A stretch of DNA of 64,000 nt from Desulfovibrio ferrophilus (GCF_003966735.1 NZ_AP017378.1:1597501-1661500), one strand, 5' to 3'; counted from the stretch's first letter, positions 8,760 through 19,049 are shown. Notes: generated by a model not told the origin, from the sequence alone. Numbers and translations: made by a program.

Positions 8760-11615
8760 CTAAATCTTCTGCCTTGCGGCCAGACAGGAGAACAATCCCC
8801 CGGCTTTCATCAATGACGTGTAGTCGCCCTCTTCCACCACGGCCCCGCCTCGCATGACATAGATACGATCGGCTTCCTGAATGGTGCTCAGGCGATGGGC
8901 AATCACCACTCGTGTGGCGTGCATGCGCTTGATGTTCTCCATGACCTTGGCTTGGCTCACATTGTCCAGATTGCTTGTGGCCTCGTCCATGAAGACGACC
9001 ACCGGGCGCTTTGCCAAGGCCCGAGCAATCATGATGCGCTGCTTCTGACCGCCGGAGAATGTTCCTCCACCATGAGGGACAAAGGTCTGCATGCCCATGG
9101 GCATGGCCCGAATATCTTCATCCACAGCAGCCAGACGCGCAGCCTCCCAGGCATCATCCTCGTCACCGCCACGAGCGCCCATGATATTGAAAAAGACATT
9201 GCCCTGAATCAGCTCACCGTTCTGAATCACTGCGCCGATCTGACGACGAACACGCCCCTTGTCCAGACGCGCAAGGTCTTTGCCGTCATACAGCACCGCA
9301 CCGGCCAAAGGCTCGTAGAAACCGAGCAGCAACTTGAGCAGCGTGCTCTTTCCAGAACCGGATTCACCCACAATCGCCACCAGTTCACCGGGTTCGGCCC
9401 GCAGACTCACACCACACAAGGCCCAGCTTTGGGCCCCCTCGTAGCGGAATCTGACGTTGGAGACCTCCACCCGACCCTTGAGTTCTCCGGGAGACTCCAG
9501 AGCCTTGTGGGTCTCGGGGGGCGTCTCCAGAATGGGCCTCGCCCGCTGGTACATGGGCGTAATGAACATCAGGGAAAAGGCGAGCGAAGCCAATGATCCC
9601 ACGGCCATGGTCAATTGCCCCATGGCGGCGTTGAACCCCAGGAAACTGCCCAGGGACAGCTCAGCGAACAAGCCCGTCAGCATCAACGTCGAAAAGACGC
9701 ACAATGTGGCGAACAGAGGCAGAATTTCACTGAAGCAGAGCATGGCAGCCATGCCCTTGCCAATGCCATAGGACAGCTTGCGCAATTCGGAAAACATCAG
9801 CATCCAGCGCGCAAAGGCATTGGATTCACTCCCGGCTGCCCGCAGTTTGTTGATGCCCAGGATCATTTCCAATTCAAATCCAGCCAATTTGCCGATGACA
9901 TTCTGCATGCTGAGTTGCATACGCATCTGGGATTTCACCCCCAGCCAAGCCCCAAGCCCGGTAAGCAGCAAAATTCCCGTCACCACAACGGCCAGTTGCC
10001 AGGAATACACAAGCAACAGGCCAATGTTGGCCAGTGCAAAAAGGGATGACAGCAGCGTGGTCAGCACCGCCCCGGACAGACGCTGGCGAATGCCGTCCAC
10101 CGCCATGGCCCGGTTGGCCAGGTCACCGGAACTGAATTTGTTGAAGAACCCGGGAGGCAGGCGAAGCAGGCGACCGAACACGCCGGATTGCAGCGAGACC
10201 TGTGCCATGCTCTCGACACGCAGCATGGCCAGTCCCTTGACCAACTCGAACACAGCTCCGCCAATGGCCAACATGACCAACCCGGCGACAATCTGCCCGA
10301 GCAGTCCCAACTGACCGCTGGGAATCACACTGTCCACGACCAAGGCAGTGCCCACGGGCACGGCAAATCCCATCAAGCCGCCAAGGATTCCCATCACTCC
10401 CACAGTGATCAAATCGCGGTTGCGTCCTTTGAGGCTGTGCTGCATGAGCTTCAGCGGCGATAGTTGTCCTGTGGGCAAAGGCACATAAAGCTGTAAGCCT
10501 TCGGCATCCAGGCGCTGGGCAAGTTCCTCCGTCAGCGGCAGCAGCAGACCATCTTCGGGATTCGTCAGGGTATAGCCCCCTGAGCTACGCGGCAGTAAAG
10601 CCACGGGAGAGGACTGCCCATTCCCGGCATCCAGCCAACCCAGCAATGGACCGCAATCGTTTTCAAACCACTGCCCTTGCAGAGCAACCGTGCGCGAAAA
10701 AATGCCGTTATGACCCAGAATATCTTCAAGTTGTGCCTCACGGCTGTCGGCCAGCCTCGGCGGTTCCTCCAGCGTCATGCCCTGAGCCGAAGTGATCAGA
10801 CGCAGGGTCTCGGACAAGGGCAGATCCATGGTTGGCACCACGGCTCCATCCCTCTCCACAATGGACGCACCCTGTTCCAGAGTCTTGGCAAAGCGCTCGC
10901 GACGATGCTGAACGCTGCGGGCCAACTGCACGAACTGCTTGATGTCCGAAGCCGAAAAACGCTCGCAACAGGCCTGCATGACTAGCTGAGAGAACCCCGC
11001 CAAGGCCGGAAAAAACCGTCCCGCTTCTGACAGCCGCGCCGTAGCCAGTACCACCAGTCGCGTCCGCTCCTGCACCTCAATCCAAAGGTTCCCACACAGG
11101 GGATAAACTCCGCCGGGCTTGAGCTTGCCGATCTCATGATCCCCACCATATCGGCAACTCCCCTCCTCAAAGGTAAACCAGCACTCTTCCAGCGCCGAAC
11201 AGGCAAACCCACCGGGAAGCGTAAAGTTACTGCCGGGTTTGAGCATCTTGCTGACTCTGGCGGCAGGGATCTCACTATTGATGGAGATTGCCAGTTGACG
11301 CACCAGTTCCATGACCCGAGCCACACCATGACCATTATCCCGGGCACAGGCCCTGGCCAGCGCCAAAGGATCCACCGGCGTCAGACGAGCGTTGGGGGTC
11401 GCTTCCAGATTCACCCGGACCAAATTGCAGAACTCTCCCGCAGTCACTCCGACCACAACCCCGTCATGACCGATTCGAGCAAGGGTTTCCGTGCCGCGGG
11501 GCAGGCCGCTGCCCGCCGCTGGTTCTGCAACGATATAGGCATCCCCGCCCGTCACTTTCCAAGCCATATCCAGGGAATCAAGCTCGATACGTCTTCTGGG
11601 TGCTGTTGCAGCCAT
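8760..11615 (-). CDS. NHLM-type ABC transporter, ATP-binding/permease protein (second subunit)
   Basis: A 951-residue inner-membrane exporter half resembling the second ABC component of NHLM bacteriocin export systems. A roughly 400-residue cytoplasmic N-terminal region without a recognisable C39 catalytic set precedes the transmembrane domain (about 410-700). The ATPase follows: Walker A GESGSGKST (750-758), signature FSGGQ (853-857), Walker B VVVFMDE (872-878). It starts two bases after the peptidase-transporter gene, with its ribosome site inside that gene's end, so a heterodimer is likely. Substrates are inferred to be the five leader-bearing RTX proteins encoded divergently. Confidence 0.85.
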   Translation of the reverse strand: MAATAPRRRIELDSLDMAWKVTGGDAYIVAEPAAGSGLPRGTETLARIGHDGVVVGVTAGEFCNLVRVNLEATPNARLTPVDPLALARACARDNGHGVARVMELVRQLAISINSEIPAARVSKMLKPGSNFTLPGGFACSALEECWFTFEEGSCRYGGDHEIGKLKPGGVYPLCGNLWIEVQERTRLVVLATARLSEAGRFFPALAGFSQLVMQACCERFSASDIKQFVQLARSVQHRRERFAKTLEQGASIVERDGAVVPTMDLPLSETLRLITSAQGMTLEEPPRLADSREAQLEDILGHNGIFSRTVALQGQWFENDCGPLLGWLDAGNGQSSPVALLPRSSGGYTLTNPEDGLLLPLTEELAQRLDAEGLQLYVPLPTGQLSPLKLMQHSLKGRNRDLITVGVMGILGGLMGFAVPVGTALVVDSVIPSGQLGLLGQIVAGLVMLAIGGAVFELVKGLAMLRVESMAQVSLQSGVFGRLLRLPPGFFNKFSSGDLANRAMAVDGIRQRLSGAVLTTLLSSLFALANIGLLLVYSWQLAVVVTGILLLTGLGAWLGVKSQMRMQLSMQNVIGKLAGFELEMILGINKLRAAGSESNAFARWMLMFSELRKLSYGIGKGMAAMLCFSEILPLFATLCVFSTLMLTGLFAELSLGSFLGFNAAMGQLTMAVGSLASLAFSLMFITPMYQRARPILETPPETHKALESPGELKGRVEVSNVRFRYEGAQSWALCGVSLRAEPGELVAIVGESGSGKSTLLKLLLGFYEPLAGAVLYDGKDLARLDKGRVRRQIGAVIQNGELIQGNVFFNIMGARGGDEDDAWEAARLAAVDEDIRAMPMGMQTFVPHGGGTFSGGQKQRIMIARALAKRPVVVFMDEATSNLDNVSQAKVMENIKRMHATRVVIAHRLSTIQEADRIYVMRGGAVVEEGDYTSLMKAGGLFSCLAARQKI

Positions 11616-11617
11616 GA

Positions 11618-13810
11618 TTAGTTCCCCTCCGAGCGGATCAGCCGCTGATACAGCCCCTGGCGGGACATCAAATCATCATGGGTTCCACGCTCGACCACCT
11701 TGCCGCGACTCATGACAACGATTTCATCCGCATCACGAATGGTGGACAGCCGGTGTGCCACGATCAGACAGGTGCAGCCCCGGCGGCGCAAATTGGTATC
11801 GAGGGTCTGCTCACGAAGTGTATCCAGTGAGTTGGTGGCTTCATCCAGAATCAGGATGGACGGATTAACGGCCAGCGCTCTGGCGATCTCCAGACACTGG
11901 CGTTGTCCGCCTGACAGGTTGCGTCCATTTTCGACCAGGGTCCCATCCAGTCCTCCCGGCAGCTTCATCACGAAATCATAGATGCAGGCATCCTTGCAGG
12001 CCCGAATCAGGTCCTCGTCGGACACTGCCGGATTCCACAGGGTCAGATTGTCGCGCACCGTACCGGCAAACAGCACGATCTGCTGATCCACCATCTGAAT
12101 TCCGTTGCGCAACACATAAGCGGGCCATTGGGAACGCGGCTTGCCTCCAAGCAGAACATCGCCCTTCCAAGGCTGATACAATCCCGCCGCAATCCGGGCC
12201 AGAGTAGACTTGCCACTGCCCGAGCCACCCACCAGCGCCACCCGGGCACCTGGGGCGAGGTTAAGCGAAAAATCATTGATAAATGGCTGATCGAGGGGGC
12301 TATAGCCAAAAGTGAGTTCTCTGAGCTCAATGCTACCGTCAAGATGTCCGGCCTCGGCCAGCACCACATCCTGTTCGACCATCATCTCTCCGGCATCAAT
12401 ATCCGCCGGGTGACTGAGCACATCGTCCAGCCTGCGCATGCCTGCCGCAGCATCCTGCAGCGCTCCCCCAAGACCGGCCAACTGCATGACCGGTCCGAGC
12501 AGCATCCCTGCCAGGACCTGAAAGGCCACCAGCTCACCCAAGGTCATGTCTCCGGAAACGACCCGCAAAGCCCCGATGCCGATAATCGATGCTCCAGACA
12601 GGCCCATGAGCAGCATCGGCGCCAGATTCATGCGATTGGAGATCACGCCCAGGCGTTGGGCGCCCGTGGCCGCTGCGGCATGGTTCCCGGCCCAGAAGGA
12701 AAAAACATCCTCTTCCATGGCCTGGGCCTTGACTGTTTCCATGGCTTGGAGCGAGGCCATGGCTGTGGCCTCCACCTTGGCTGAATCCTGAGCCATGCGC
12801 AGGTACTCCTCGCGCCGTGAAGGGCCCATCCACTGCACGAAGCCAGCATTCAGGGCAATCACCACAAGTGTCAGCAACCCAAGCCAGATATCGAAGAAGA
12901 ACATGGCCAGCAGATACAGCACTGCCAGCAGCAGGTTAAGCAGCCCCGTGGCCAACTGCGCGGACAGCGTTCCAGCCAGAATCTCATTCAGACGACAGCG
13001 TTGCGTGATTTCGGGAGCGTAGCGTTGCGAAAAGAATTTGGCAGGGAGATGCAGCACATGCCACATGAAGGTCGCCGACGAGGTCAGCGTCAACTTGGTC
13101 TGCAGCTTGAGGATGTAATGTTGCTGCATCCAGGTCAAGGTATACTTCAGCACAAGAGCCAAGAGCATGGCCCCCAGGACGGGACCGGCCCAGTTCAGGG
13201 ATTTGGCCACCAGCACGTTATCCACGAATATCTTGGTAAAGACCGGAACCGCCATGGAAGGCGCGGCCAGCAAAAGGCTCAGGAGCACAATCAACAGGAC
13301 CGAGTTGCGATCCCCGGACAGACGGCTCCTCATGCCCTCAATCAAGTCCGAGGAGCGCTCCTGTCTCTCAAATTCCGAACCAGGCTTGAATTCCAGGATC
13401 ACAAGGGAATAATCCTTGGCAAACTCATCCATGGACAGGCGACGGTGCCCGCCCTGCGGATCATTGATCCAGACGCGATCACCCTGGGTTCCCTCGAGAA
13501 CCACGAAATGGCTTTGCCTCCAGAAGGCAATGGCCGGGAACGTTGTTCGAGTCAGGGCTTCCTCGGCGCTGCGCTGATAGCCCGAAGCTTCAAGCCCCTG
13601 TGCCCGAGCGGCACGAACGATGTTGGAGGCACGCGAACCATCGCGATTGACTCCGCATTGCTCACGCAACTCCGACAAGGGTATATGTCGTCCATGAAAT
13701 CCAAGCACACTCCCCAAGGCTGCAGCACCGCATTCAACGGCTTCCATCTGCAACACAACGGGTGTTTTACACCTGGCGCGAAACTTCAGTACCCCTGAGT
13801 TCCCCCTCAT
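11618..13810 (-). CDS. NHLM-type peptidase-containing ABC transporter (C39 peptidase)
   Basis: A 730-residue exporter with an N-terminal C39 cysteine peptidase (residues 10-140), six membrane helices (about 165-440) and an ATPase. The peptidase looks active: oxyanion Q21, nucleophile C27 (VECGAA), H101 (SHFVVLEG) and D117 (NDPQGG). Walker A is GGSGSGKST (528-536), signature LSGGQ (632-636), Walker B ILILDE (652-657). C39 domains cut leaders after a double glycine while the ABC part exports the cargo. HlyB-type RTX exporters carry an inactive version, so an intact one next to RTX genes is notable. GAGGGAGA precedes the ATG; first gene of the minus-strand operon. Confidence 0.93.
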   Translation of the reverse strand: MRGNSGVLKFRARCKTPVVLQMEAVECGAAALGSVLGFHGRHIPLSELREQCGVNRDGSRASNIVRAARAQGLEASGYQRSAEEALTRTTFPAIAFWRQSHFVVLEGTQGDRVWINDPQGGHRRLSMDEFAKDYSLVILEFKPGSEFERQERSSDLIEGMRSRLSGDRNSVLLIVLLSLLLAAPSMAVPVFTKIFVDNVLVAKSLNWAGPVLGAMLLALVLKYTLTWMQQHYILKLQTKLTLTSSATFMWHVLHLPAKFFSQRYAPEITQRCRLNEILAGTLSAQLATGLLNLLLAVLYLLAMFFFDIWLGLLTLVVIALNAGFVQWMGPSRREEYLRMAQDSAKVEATAMASLQAMETVKAQAMEEDVFSFWAGNHAAAATGAQRLGVISNRMNLAPMLLMGLSGASIIGIGALRVVSGDMTLGELVAFQVLAGMLLGPVMQLAGLGGALQDAAAGMRRLDDVLSHPADIDAGEMMVEQDVVLAEAGHLDGSIELRELTFGYSPLDQPFINDFSLNLAPGARVALVGGSGSGKSTLARIAAGLYQPWKGDVLLGGKPRSQWPAYVLRNGIQMVDQQIVLFAGTVRDNLTLWNPAVSDEDLIRACKDACIYDFVMKLPGGLDGTLVENGRNLSGGQRQCLEIARALAVNPSILILDEATNSLDTLREQTLDTNLRRRGCTCLIVAHRLSTIRDADEIVVMSRGKVVERGTHDDLMSRQGLYQRLIRSEGN

Positions 13811-13925
13811 GGTCTCTCCCTCTCTGTATCAACGGCCAGCAAAAGTACTGCGACAGCGTATTGCAGGTCCATCCAGTTTGGGGGATCATGCCTGAATTTC
13901 TAAGGAATTTAAAGCCGGATAATTT

Positions 13926-13938
13926 CATATTAAATATG
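13926..13938. promoter_or_regulatory. palindrome in the exporter/RTX divergent control region
   Basis: CATATT-A-AATATG is a perfect palindrome, with partial extension (TTTC...GGAA) on both sides. It sits midway between the two divergent transcription units, 88 bases before the first RTX start and 115 before the peptidase-transporter start. It is a candidate operator or part of a -10 region. The whole gap, 13811-14024, is AT-rich and holds no gene that I can see. Confidence 0.35.
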
Positions 13939-14024
13939 GAAACACAGTGAAACTATTTGCCGACATCAAGCGTCTGTATTGCAAACCCCACTTCTTACCG
14001 AGCGCTCACAAGAAAGGGTGAATC

Positions 14025-15776
14025 ATGTCCCACAAGCTTACTTCACAGCTTCAGGAACTGCTGTCGGACCCCAGTCTGACTAAGCAGGAACGCGACAGGC
14101 TCCGATCCGCATGGCAGGCCATGACTCCGTTATCCAAAGTCTCCACTCTGCCGCCACGCCCCTCGGAAACGCTACGAAGCCTTATCGAGGGCCGCAGCAA
14201 GGGAGAATCAATCGTGACCCGCAACGAACGCAAACTCTGCCAGGCCATTGTTTCGGATCAGCAACGGCTGAGCCTTGTGCTCAATGCTCCGACACTCGAT
14301 GCCAGAATCAAAGCGGTCCTGAATCAGGGGCGGCTCTTGAATCTGGATGTGAAAGAGACCGTGGTCCGCGATATTCTTGGCTCCATGAACAACCGCGAAC
14401 TGTCCGATAACGAATTGGGCATGGTGATCGGTGGCAAAACCGATATCTTTGATGGCACCTGGCGCGACGATTACTTCTTTGGCGGTCTGGATAACGACTA
14501 CCTCTTTGGCGGTGGCGGAAACGACACGCTACTGGGCGGATCGGGCAATGATTTTGTAGACGGCGGAACCGGCAACGACTGGCTGCAGGGTGACCGCGGC
14601 GACGACACCGTTTTCGGCGGATCTGGCAACGACTCTCTCTTCGGGGGCACAGGTAGGGACTATCTGGATGGCGGCGAGGGTAACGACAATCTGCAGGGTG
14701 GCGAGGGCAACGACACTCTGTCTGGTGGCGCGGGCAACGACACTCTCTGGGGCGAGACGGGCCACGACCTCATGGATGGCGGCACGGGCAACGACAACCT
14801 CAAAGGTGGCGATGGCAGCGACACCCTGCACGGCGGAGACGGAAACGATTCCCTCTGGGGTGGGAATGGTGGCGACCTCCTCGAAGGCGATGCTGGCAAC
14901 GATTACCTCTCCGGCGGCAGTGGCTTTGACGTGCTTGACGGCGGCGACGGCAACGACACCATGTACGGCGGTGGCGAAGACGACGACCTGTACGGCGGCG
15001 CAGGCAATGACTGGCTCTACGGAGACGAAGGATATGACACGATGGACGGCGGTGCCGGTAACGACCTGATGTGGGGTGGTGAAGGTGGCGACCGCATGGA
15101 TGGCGGCTCCGGCAACGACTTCATGCGCGGTGGCGATGGCAGTGACCGCATGAATGGCGGCTCCGGCAACGACACCCTGTTTGGCGAAGCCGGTAGCGAC
15201 ATCATGGAGGGCGGAACCGGCGACGACTACATGCGCGGCGGCGAGGGTAACGACATCCTTGATGGTGGGGCAGGCAACGACACCCTCAAGGGTGACGCCG
15301 GCAATGACGACCTCTGGGGCGACGGTGGCGACGATCGCTTGAACGGCGGAACCGGCAATGACACCCTGGATGGCAGCTACGGCAATGACACCCTTGAAGG
15401 TGGCGAGGGCAACGATGTGATCAGCGGCGGCGAATGGGGTGGCGGCGAAGACGCACTCTACGGCGGCGCAGGCAACGACACCCTCGATGGCGGCGGCGGA
15501 GACGACTACCTGGACGGCGGTACAGGCGACGACCTGCTGACCGGCGGCTGGGGCAACGACATCTTTGTCATCGATGGCTCCGTAGGACACGACACCATCA
15601 CGGACTTTGACCCCAACTCCGATCAACTCCGCATGGCTGCGCAATCCCCCAATGATTTCACCGTGACCAACCAGGACGGCAACACCATCATCACTTTTGG
15701 AGATTCCACCGTGACCTTGCAAGGCACCGAGATGAGTGCCGAAGAGGTCTGGGAGAATATCCAGCAGGGTCATTAG
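14025..15776 (+). CDS. RTX repeat protein with Nif11-like double-glycine leader (first)
   Basis: A predicted secreted calcium-binding protein, 583 residues from the ATG. Residues 64-137 form a Nif11-like leader ending RELSDNELGMVIGG, with cleavage expected after G137. RTX nonapeptides (GGxGxDxLx) then fill about residues 150-515, and a C-terminal cap follows (GHDTITDFDP... EMSAEEVWENIQ). Residues 1-63 have no counterpart in the four sister proteins. An in-frame GTG at 14214, behind GGGAGA, gives a leader of exactly 74 residues like theirs. Either GTG is the true start or the first gene has a two-part leader. AAAGGGTG precedes the ATG. Function unknown. Confidence 0.88.
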   Translation: MSHKLTSQLQELLSDPSLTKQERDRLRSAWQAMTPLSKVSTLPPRPSETLRSLIEGRSKGESIVTRNERKLCQAIVSDQQRLSLVLNAPTLDARIKAVLNQGRLLNLDVKETVVRDILGSMNNRELSDNELGMVIGGKTDIFDGTWRDDYFFGGLDNDYLFGGGGNDTLLGGSGNDFVDGGTGNDWLQGDRGDDTVFGGSGNDSLFGGTGRDYLDGGEGNDNLQGGEGNDTLSGGAGNDTLWGETGHDLMDGGTGNDNLKGGDGSDTLHGGDGNDSLWGGNGGDLLEGDAGNDYLSGGSGFDVLDGGDGNDTMYGGGEDDDLYGGAGNDWLYGDEGYDTMDGGAGNDLMWGGEGGDRMDGGSGNDFMRGGDGSDRMNGGSGNDTLFGEAGSDIMEGGTGDDYMRGGEGNDILDGGAGNDTLKGDAGNDDLWGDGGDDRLNGGTGNDTLDGSYGNDTLEGGEGNDVISGGEWGGGEDALYGGAGNDTLDGGGGDDYLDGGTGDDLLTGGWGNDIFVIDGSVGHDTITDFDPNSDQLRMAAQSPNDFTVTNQDGNTIITFGDSTVTLQGTEMSAEEVWENIQQGH

Positions 15777-15838
15777 GCGCCCGATCCATCACTCGGTCAC
15801 ACAACATCCTGACCATCAGGAAGCTTTGAGAGGAAGCC

Positions 15839-17044
15839 ATGAACAACAAGGAAAAACAGCTCTACACTCTGATTGTCACCAACCCCGGCCGGTTGGGAGC
15901 CTTGATGGAAGCAGATTCCATGGATGAGCAGATCGACCTGATTCATGCCTTTGGCAAGGAGAACGACATCCCCGTTTCCAGGGAGCAAGTGGGGCAATTT
16001 CTGTCGATCCTCAATGGCCGCGAACTCTCCGATCAGGAACTCGAAGCCGTGGCGGGCGGGAAGCTCGTCCATGACCGGGATGAAAACCCTTTCTATATCA
16101 GCTACAACGAGAACTTCCTGTCCGGCAGCTCCGGCGATGACAGCATGGTCAGCATGGGCTGGTGTGAAATGTCCGGCGGAGCGGGCAACGACACCATGGA
16201 AGGCGGCAATGATTCGGACACCATGTACGGAGGCTCGGGCAACGACGTCATGACCGGCGATACGACCCATACAGTGGTTGGATATACTGAAGATGGTATA
16301 AGAATAAGTTTCACAACCAATGCCGAGGACGGCGGCGGCGACTACATGGACGGGGGAGCAGGCAACGACTGGATGGACGGCGCCACCGGCGACGATACCA
16401 TGCTTGGTGGCAGCGGCAACGACACCATGAAGGGCGGGACCGGCAATGACACCATGTATGGCGGAGCCGACGGCGATTTCATGGACGGCGGCGAGGGTGA
16501 CGATTCCATGCGCGGCGGCTCGGGTAGCGACTGGATGGCTGGTGGTGCAGGCGACGACAGCATGTATGGCGGCACGGGCGACGACCTTCTCCTTGGCGAC
16601 ATCGGCAACGACGTACTCGGAGGCGGACAGGGAAACGATAGACTCATCGCCGGAGACGGTGATGACAAGTTGTTTGGCGGCTCAGGCAACGACACCCTCT
16701 ATGGAGAAGCGGGCAACGATACTCTTTCCGGTGGGAGTGGCGACGATAGACTTGACGGCGGTGAGGGTGACGACCTCTTGCGCGGCGGCACGGGCGACGA
16801 CCTGCTGACCGGCGGCTCGGGCAACGACGTTTTCGTCTTCGGCCGGGGCGATGGCAACGACACCATAACGGACTTCGACTCCTCCGAAGATCGCCTGAAG
16901 CTGATCGGCAACCCCGGCCAGGGCGACATCAACGTCACGACTCAGGACGGCAACACCATCATCACCTACGGCGACACCACCATCACCCTTGAGGGTACCG
17001 AGATGAGTGCCGAAGAGGTCTGGAATAACATCAATCAGAATTAA
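15839..17044 (+). CDS. RTX repeat protein with Nif11-like double-glycine leader (second)
   Basis: A 401-residue secreted protein, the shortest of the five. The Nif11-like leader covers residues 1-74 and ends RELSDQELEAVAGG. The RTX array runs from about 90 to 335 and ends with the shared cap (DTITDFDSSED... EMSAEEVWNNIN). Around residues 140-165 the array is interrupted by a non-repeat segment (HTVVGYTEDGIRISF) encoded by visibly more AT-rich DNA, perhaps an insertion. Many repeats carry Met where Leu is usual. GAGAGGAAG precedes the ATG. Likely processed by the C39 transporter nearby. Confidence 0.88.
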   Translation: MNNKEKQLYTLIVTNPGRLGALMEADSMDEQIDLIHAFGKENDIPVSREQVGQFLSILNGRELSDQELEAVAGGKLVHDRDENPFYISYNENFLSGSSGDDSMVSMGWCEMSGGAGNDTMEGGNDSDTMYGGSGNDVMTGDTTHTVVGYTEDGIRISFTTNAEDGGGDYMDGGAGNDWMDGATGDDTMLGGSGNDTMKGGTGNDTMYGGADGDFMDGGEGDDSMRGGSGSDWMAGGAGDDSMYGGTGDDLLLGDIGNDVLGGGQGNDRLIAGDGDDKLFGGSGNDTLYGEAGNDTLSGGSGDDRLDGGEGDDLLRGGTGDDLLTGGSGNDVFVFGRGDGNDTITDFDSSEDRLKLIGNPGQGDINVTTQDGNTIITYGDTTITLEGTEMSAEEVWNNINQN

Positions 17045-17152
17045 TGAAATTATTTGGCCTTGAATGGCGTCCATTCCACAGGGATGGAAATTCGACATCT
17101 GACCGGAACCTCTCCTTACGCTTGAAACTCCTCTGTCGCTGAAGGAAGCACA

Positions 17153-19042
17153 ATGACTGCCGACAACAGACTCCACGCGCTGATTGCCACCGACCCTGAA
17201 TTTCTTCGCCGCCTGATGGCAGCCCAAACCACAGAAGAACAAACTGGCCTGATCCGGGCCTTTGGAGAAGAACACGACCTCACCGTCTCAACAGAAGATG
17301 CTCATGACTTCCTTTGCCACGAGAATGGCCGAGAACTCTCGGACAAGGAATTGGGCATGGTCGTGGGTGGCAAAAGCGAACTGCTCATGGGCACCTTCTG
17401 GGACAACAACATGGATGGCGGCTCCGGCGAGGACACCATGTACGGATACGGAGGCGAAGACACCATGCATGGCGGATCCGGCAACGACTATGTTGATGGC
17501 GGTGATGGAGACGACTGGGTGCATGGCGACTCCGGTAATGACTCTCTGCATGGTGGAGCTGGTGACGACGCTATCTGGGGAGGCACCGGCAACGACAGAC
17601 TGTATGGTGAAGACGGAAACGATTTCATGAGCGGGGAGGACGGAAACGACTACCTGTCCGGCGGCGATGGCAGCGACTACATGTTGGGGAATGATGGCCA
17701 CGACACCATATATGGCGACGCGGGCAACGACACCATGTACGGCGGCAGCGGTAACGATTCCATGCAGGGCGGTGCTGGCAACGACAGCATGTCCGGCGGC
17801 GATGGCAACGACACCATGGCAGGCGGTGAGGGCAACGACCAGATGACCGGCTGGGATGGCGACGACTCGATGAGCGGTGGCGCGGGCAACGACTCCCTGT
17901 ACGGCGTGGACGGTGACGACCAGATCGATGGCGGCGCGGGCAACGACCATCTCGAAGGTCAGAAGGGCAACGACAACATCTCCGGTGGCGAAGGTAACGA
18001 TGTTCTCGTTGGCGGCTCGGGTAACGACACGCTGAGTGGCGACCAAGGCAGCGACACTCTCTCTGGCGGCAGCGGGGACGACCAACTGACCGGCGGCCAG
18101 GGCGGCGACACCTTCAGTTTCGGCAGGGCCGACGGCAACGACGTCATTACCGATTTCAATCCCGCCGAGGACCAATTAATTCTCGAAGGCGACCCAGCTC
18201 CGGAAGATGTCAGCGTCAGCACTCAGGATGGCAACACCATCATCACCTATGGCGAGACAAGCATCACCCTGCAAGGCGTCGAACTCTCAGCCGATGACAT
18301 CCTAAACGACCAAATGTCTGGCGGTGATGGCGACGATGACATGGATGGTCAACTGGGGGACGACACCATGTCGGGTGGCGCGGGTGACGATACCTTGCAG
18401 GGAGGCCAGGGGGACGACGGTCTCAGCGGTGACGCAGGCGACGACTCCATGAAGGGTGATTCTGGAAACGACACCATGGACGGCGGCGCGGGTGACGACC
18501 AAATGACAGGAGGCTCCGGTGCTGACTCCATGGAAGGTGGAACGGGCGATGACACCATGGAGGGCGGCAAGTTCTCCTGGGACAGCGACGACGGAGCCGA
18601 CACCATGGATGGTGGGGCTGGCAATGACCACATGTCTGGCGGGTACAGTGACGACTCCATGGATGGCGGCACGGGTGACGACTCCATGGATGGCGGCAAA
18701 GGGACAGACACACTGGCTGGTGGCGAAGGCGATGACACGCTGTATGGCGGATCGAGTGACGCTTTCACGTTCTGGGGACATCTCTTCGGTGACCCGGGAG
18801 ACGACGTATTGACCGGCGGTGAAGGCAGCGATGTTTTCGTCTTCGGCAATGACTATGGTCACGACACAGTCACGGATTTCACCCCCGGCGAGGATCGCCT
18901 GAGCTTTCTGGGCAACCCCACGCAAGACGACATCTCCGTCACAACTCAAGACGGAAACACCGTCATCACTTACGGCCACTCCACAATTACTCTTGAGGGA
19001 GTCACGATGACGGCTGACGAAGTCTGGGAAAATACCCAATGA
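17153..19042 (+). CDS. RTX repeat protein with Nif11-like leader and two RTX-cap modules (third)
   Basis: A 629-residue secreted protein. The leader spans residues 1-73, ending RELSDKELGMVVGG. The mature part holds two complete modules in series: RTX repeats then a cap (DVITDFNPAED... ELSADDILND, about 320-385), then a second RTX array and a second cap (DTVTDFTPGED... MTADEVWENTQ) at the C-terminus. This looks like an in-frame fusion or duplication in which the first stop was lost. Repeats are strongly Met-rich (DTM, DSM, DYM). CTGAAGGAAG precedes the ATG. Confidence 0.88.
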   Translation: MTADNRLHALIATDPEFLRRLMAAQTTEEQTGLIRAFGEEHDLTVSTEDAHDFLCHENGRELSDKELGMVVGGKSELLMGTFWDNNMDGGSGEDTMYGYGGEDTMHGGSGNDYVDGGDGDDWVHGDSGNDSLHGGAGDDAIWGGTGNDRLYGEDGNDFMSGEDGNDYLSGGDGSDYMLGNDGHDTIYGDAGNDTMYGGSGNDSMQGGAGNDSMSGGDGNDTMAGGEGNDQMTGWDGDDSMSGGAGNDSLYGVDGDDQIDGGAGNDHLEGQKGNDNISGGEGNDVLVGGSGNDTLSGDQGSDTLSGGSGDDQLTGGQGGDTFSFGRADGNDVITDFNPAEDQLILEGDPAPEDVSVSTQDGNTIITYGETSITLQGVELSADDILNDQMSGGDGDDDMDGQLGDDTMSGGAGDDTLQGGQGDDGLSGDAGDDSMKGDSGNDTMDGGAGDDQMTGGSGADSMEGGTGDDTMEGGKFSWDSDDGADTMDGGAGNDHMSGGYSDDSMDGGTGDDSMDGGKGTDTLAGGEGDDTLYGGSSDAFTFWGHLFGDPGDDVLTGGEGSDVFVFGNDYGHDTVTDFTPGEDRLSFLGNPTQDDISVTTQDGNTVITYGHSTITLEGVTMTADEVWENTQ

Positions 19043-19049
19043 AATTGAA

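Noticed and set aside
14529-15773. Long minus-strand frames (414, 295, 259, 245 residues) opposite the RTX genes
   Set aside because: The repeated GGC/GAC codon pattern leaves the opposite strand free of stops. The translations are low-complexity mirrors of the repeats with no ribosome sites, so they are shadows.
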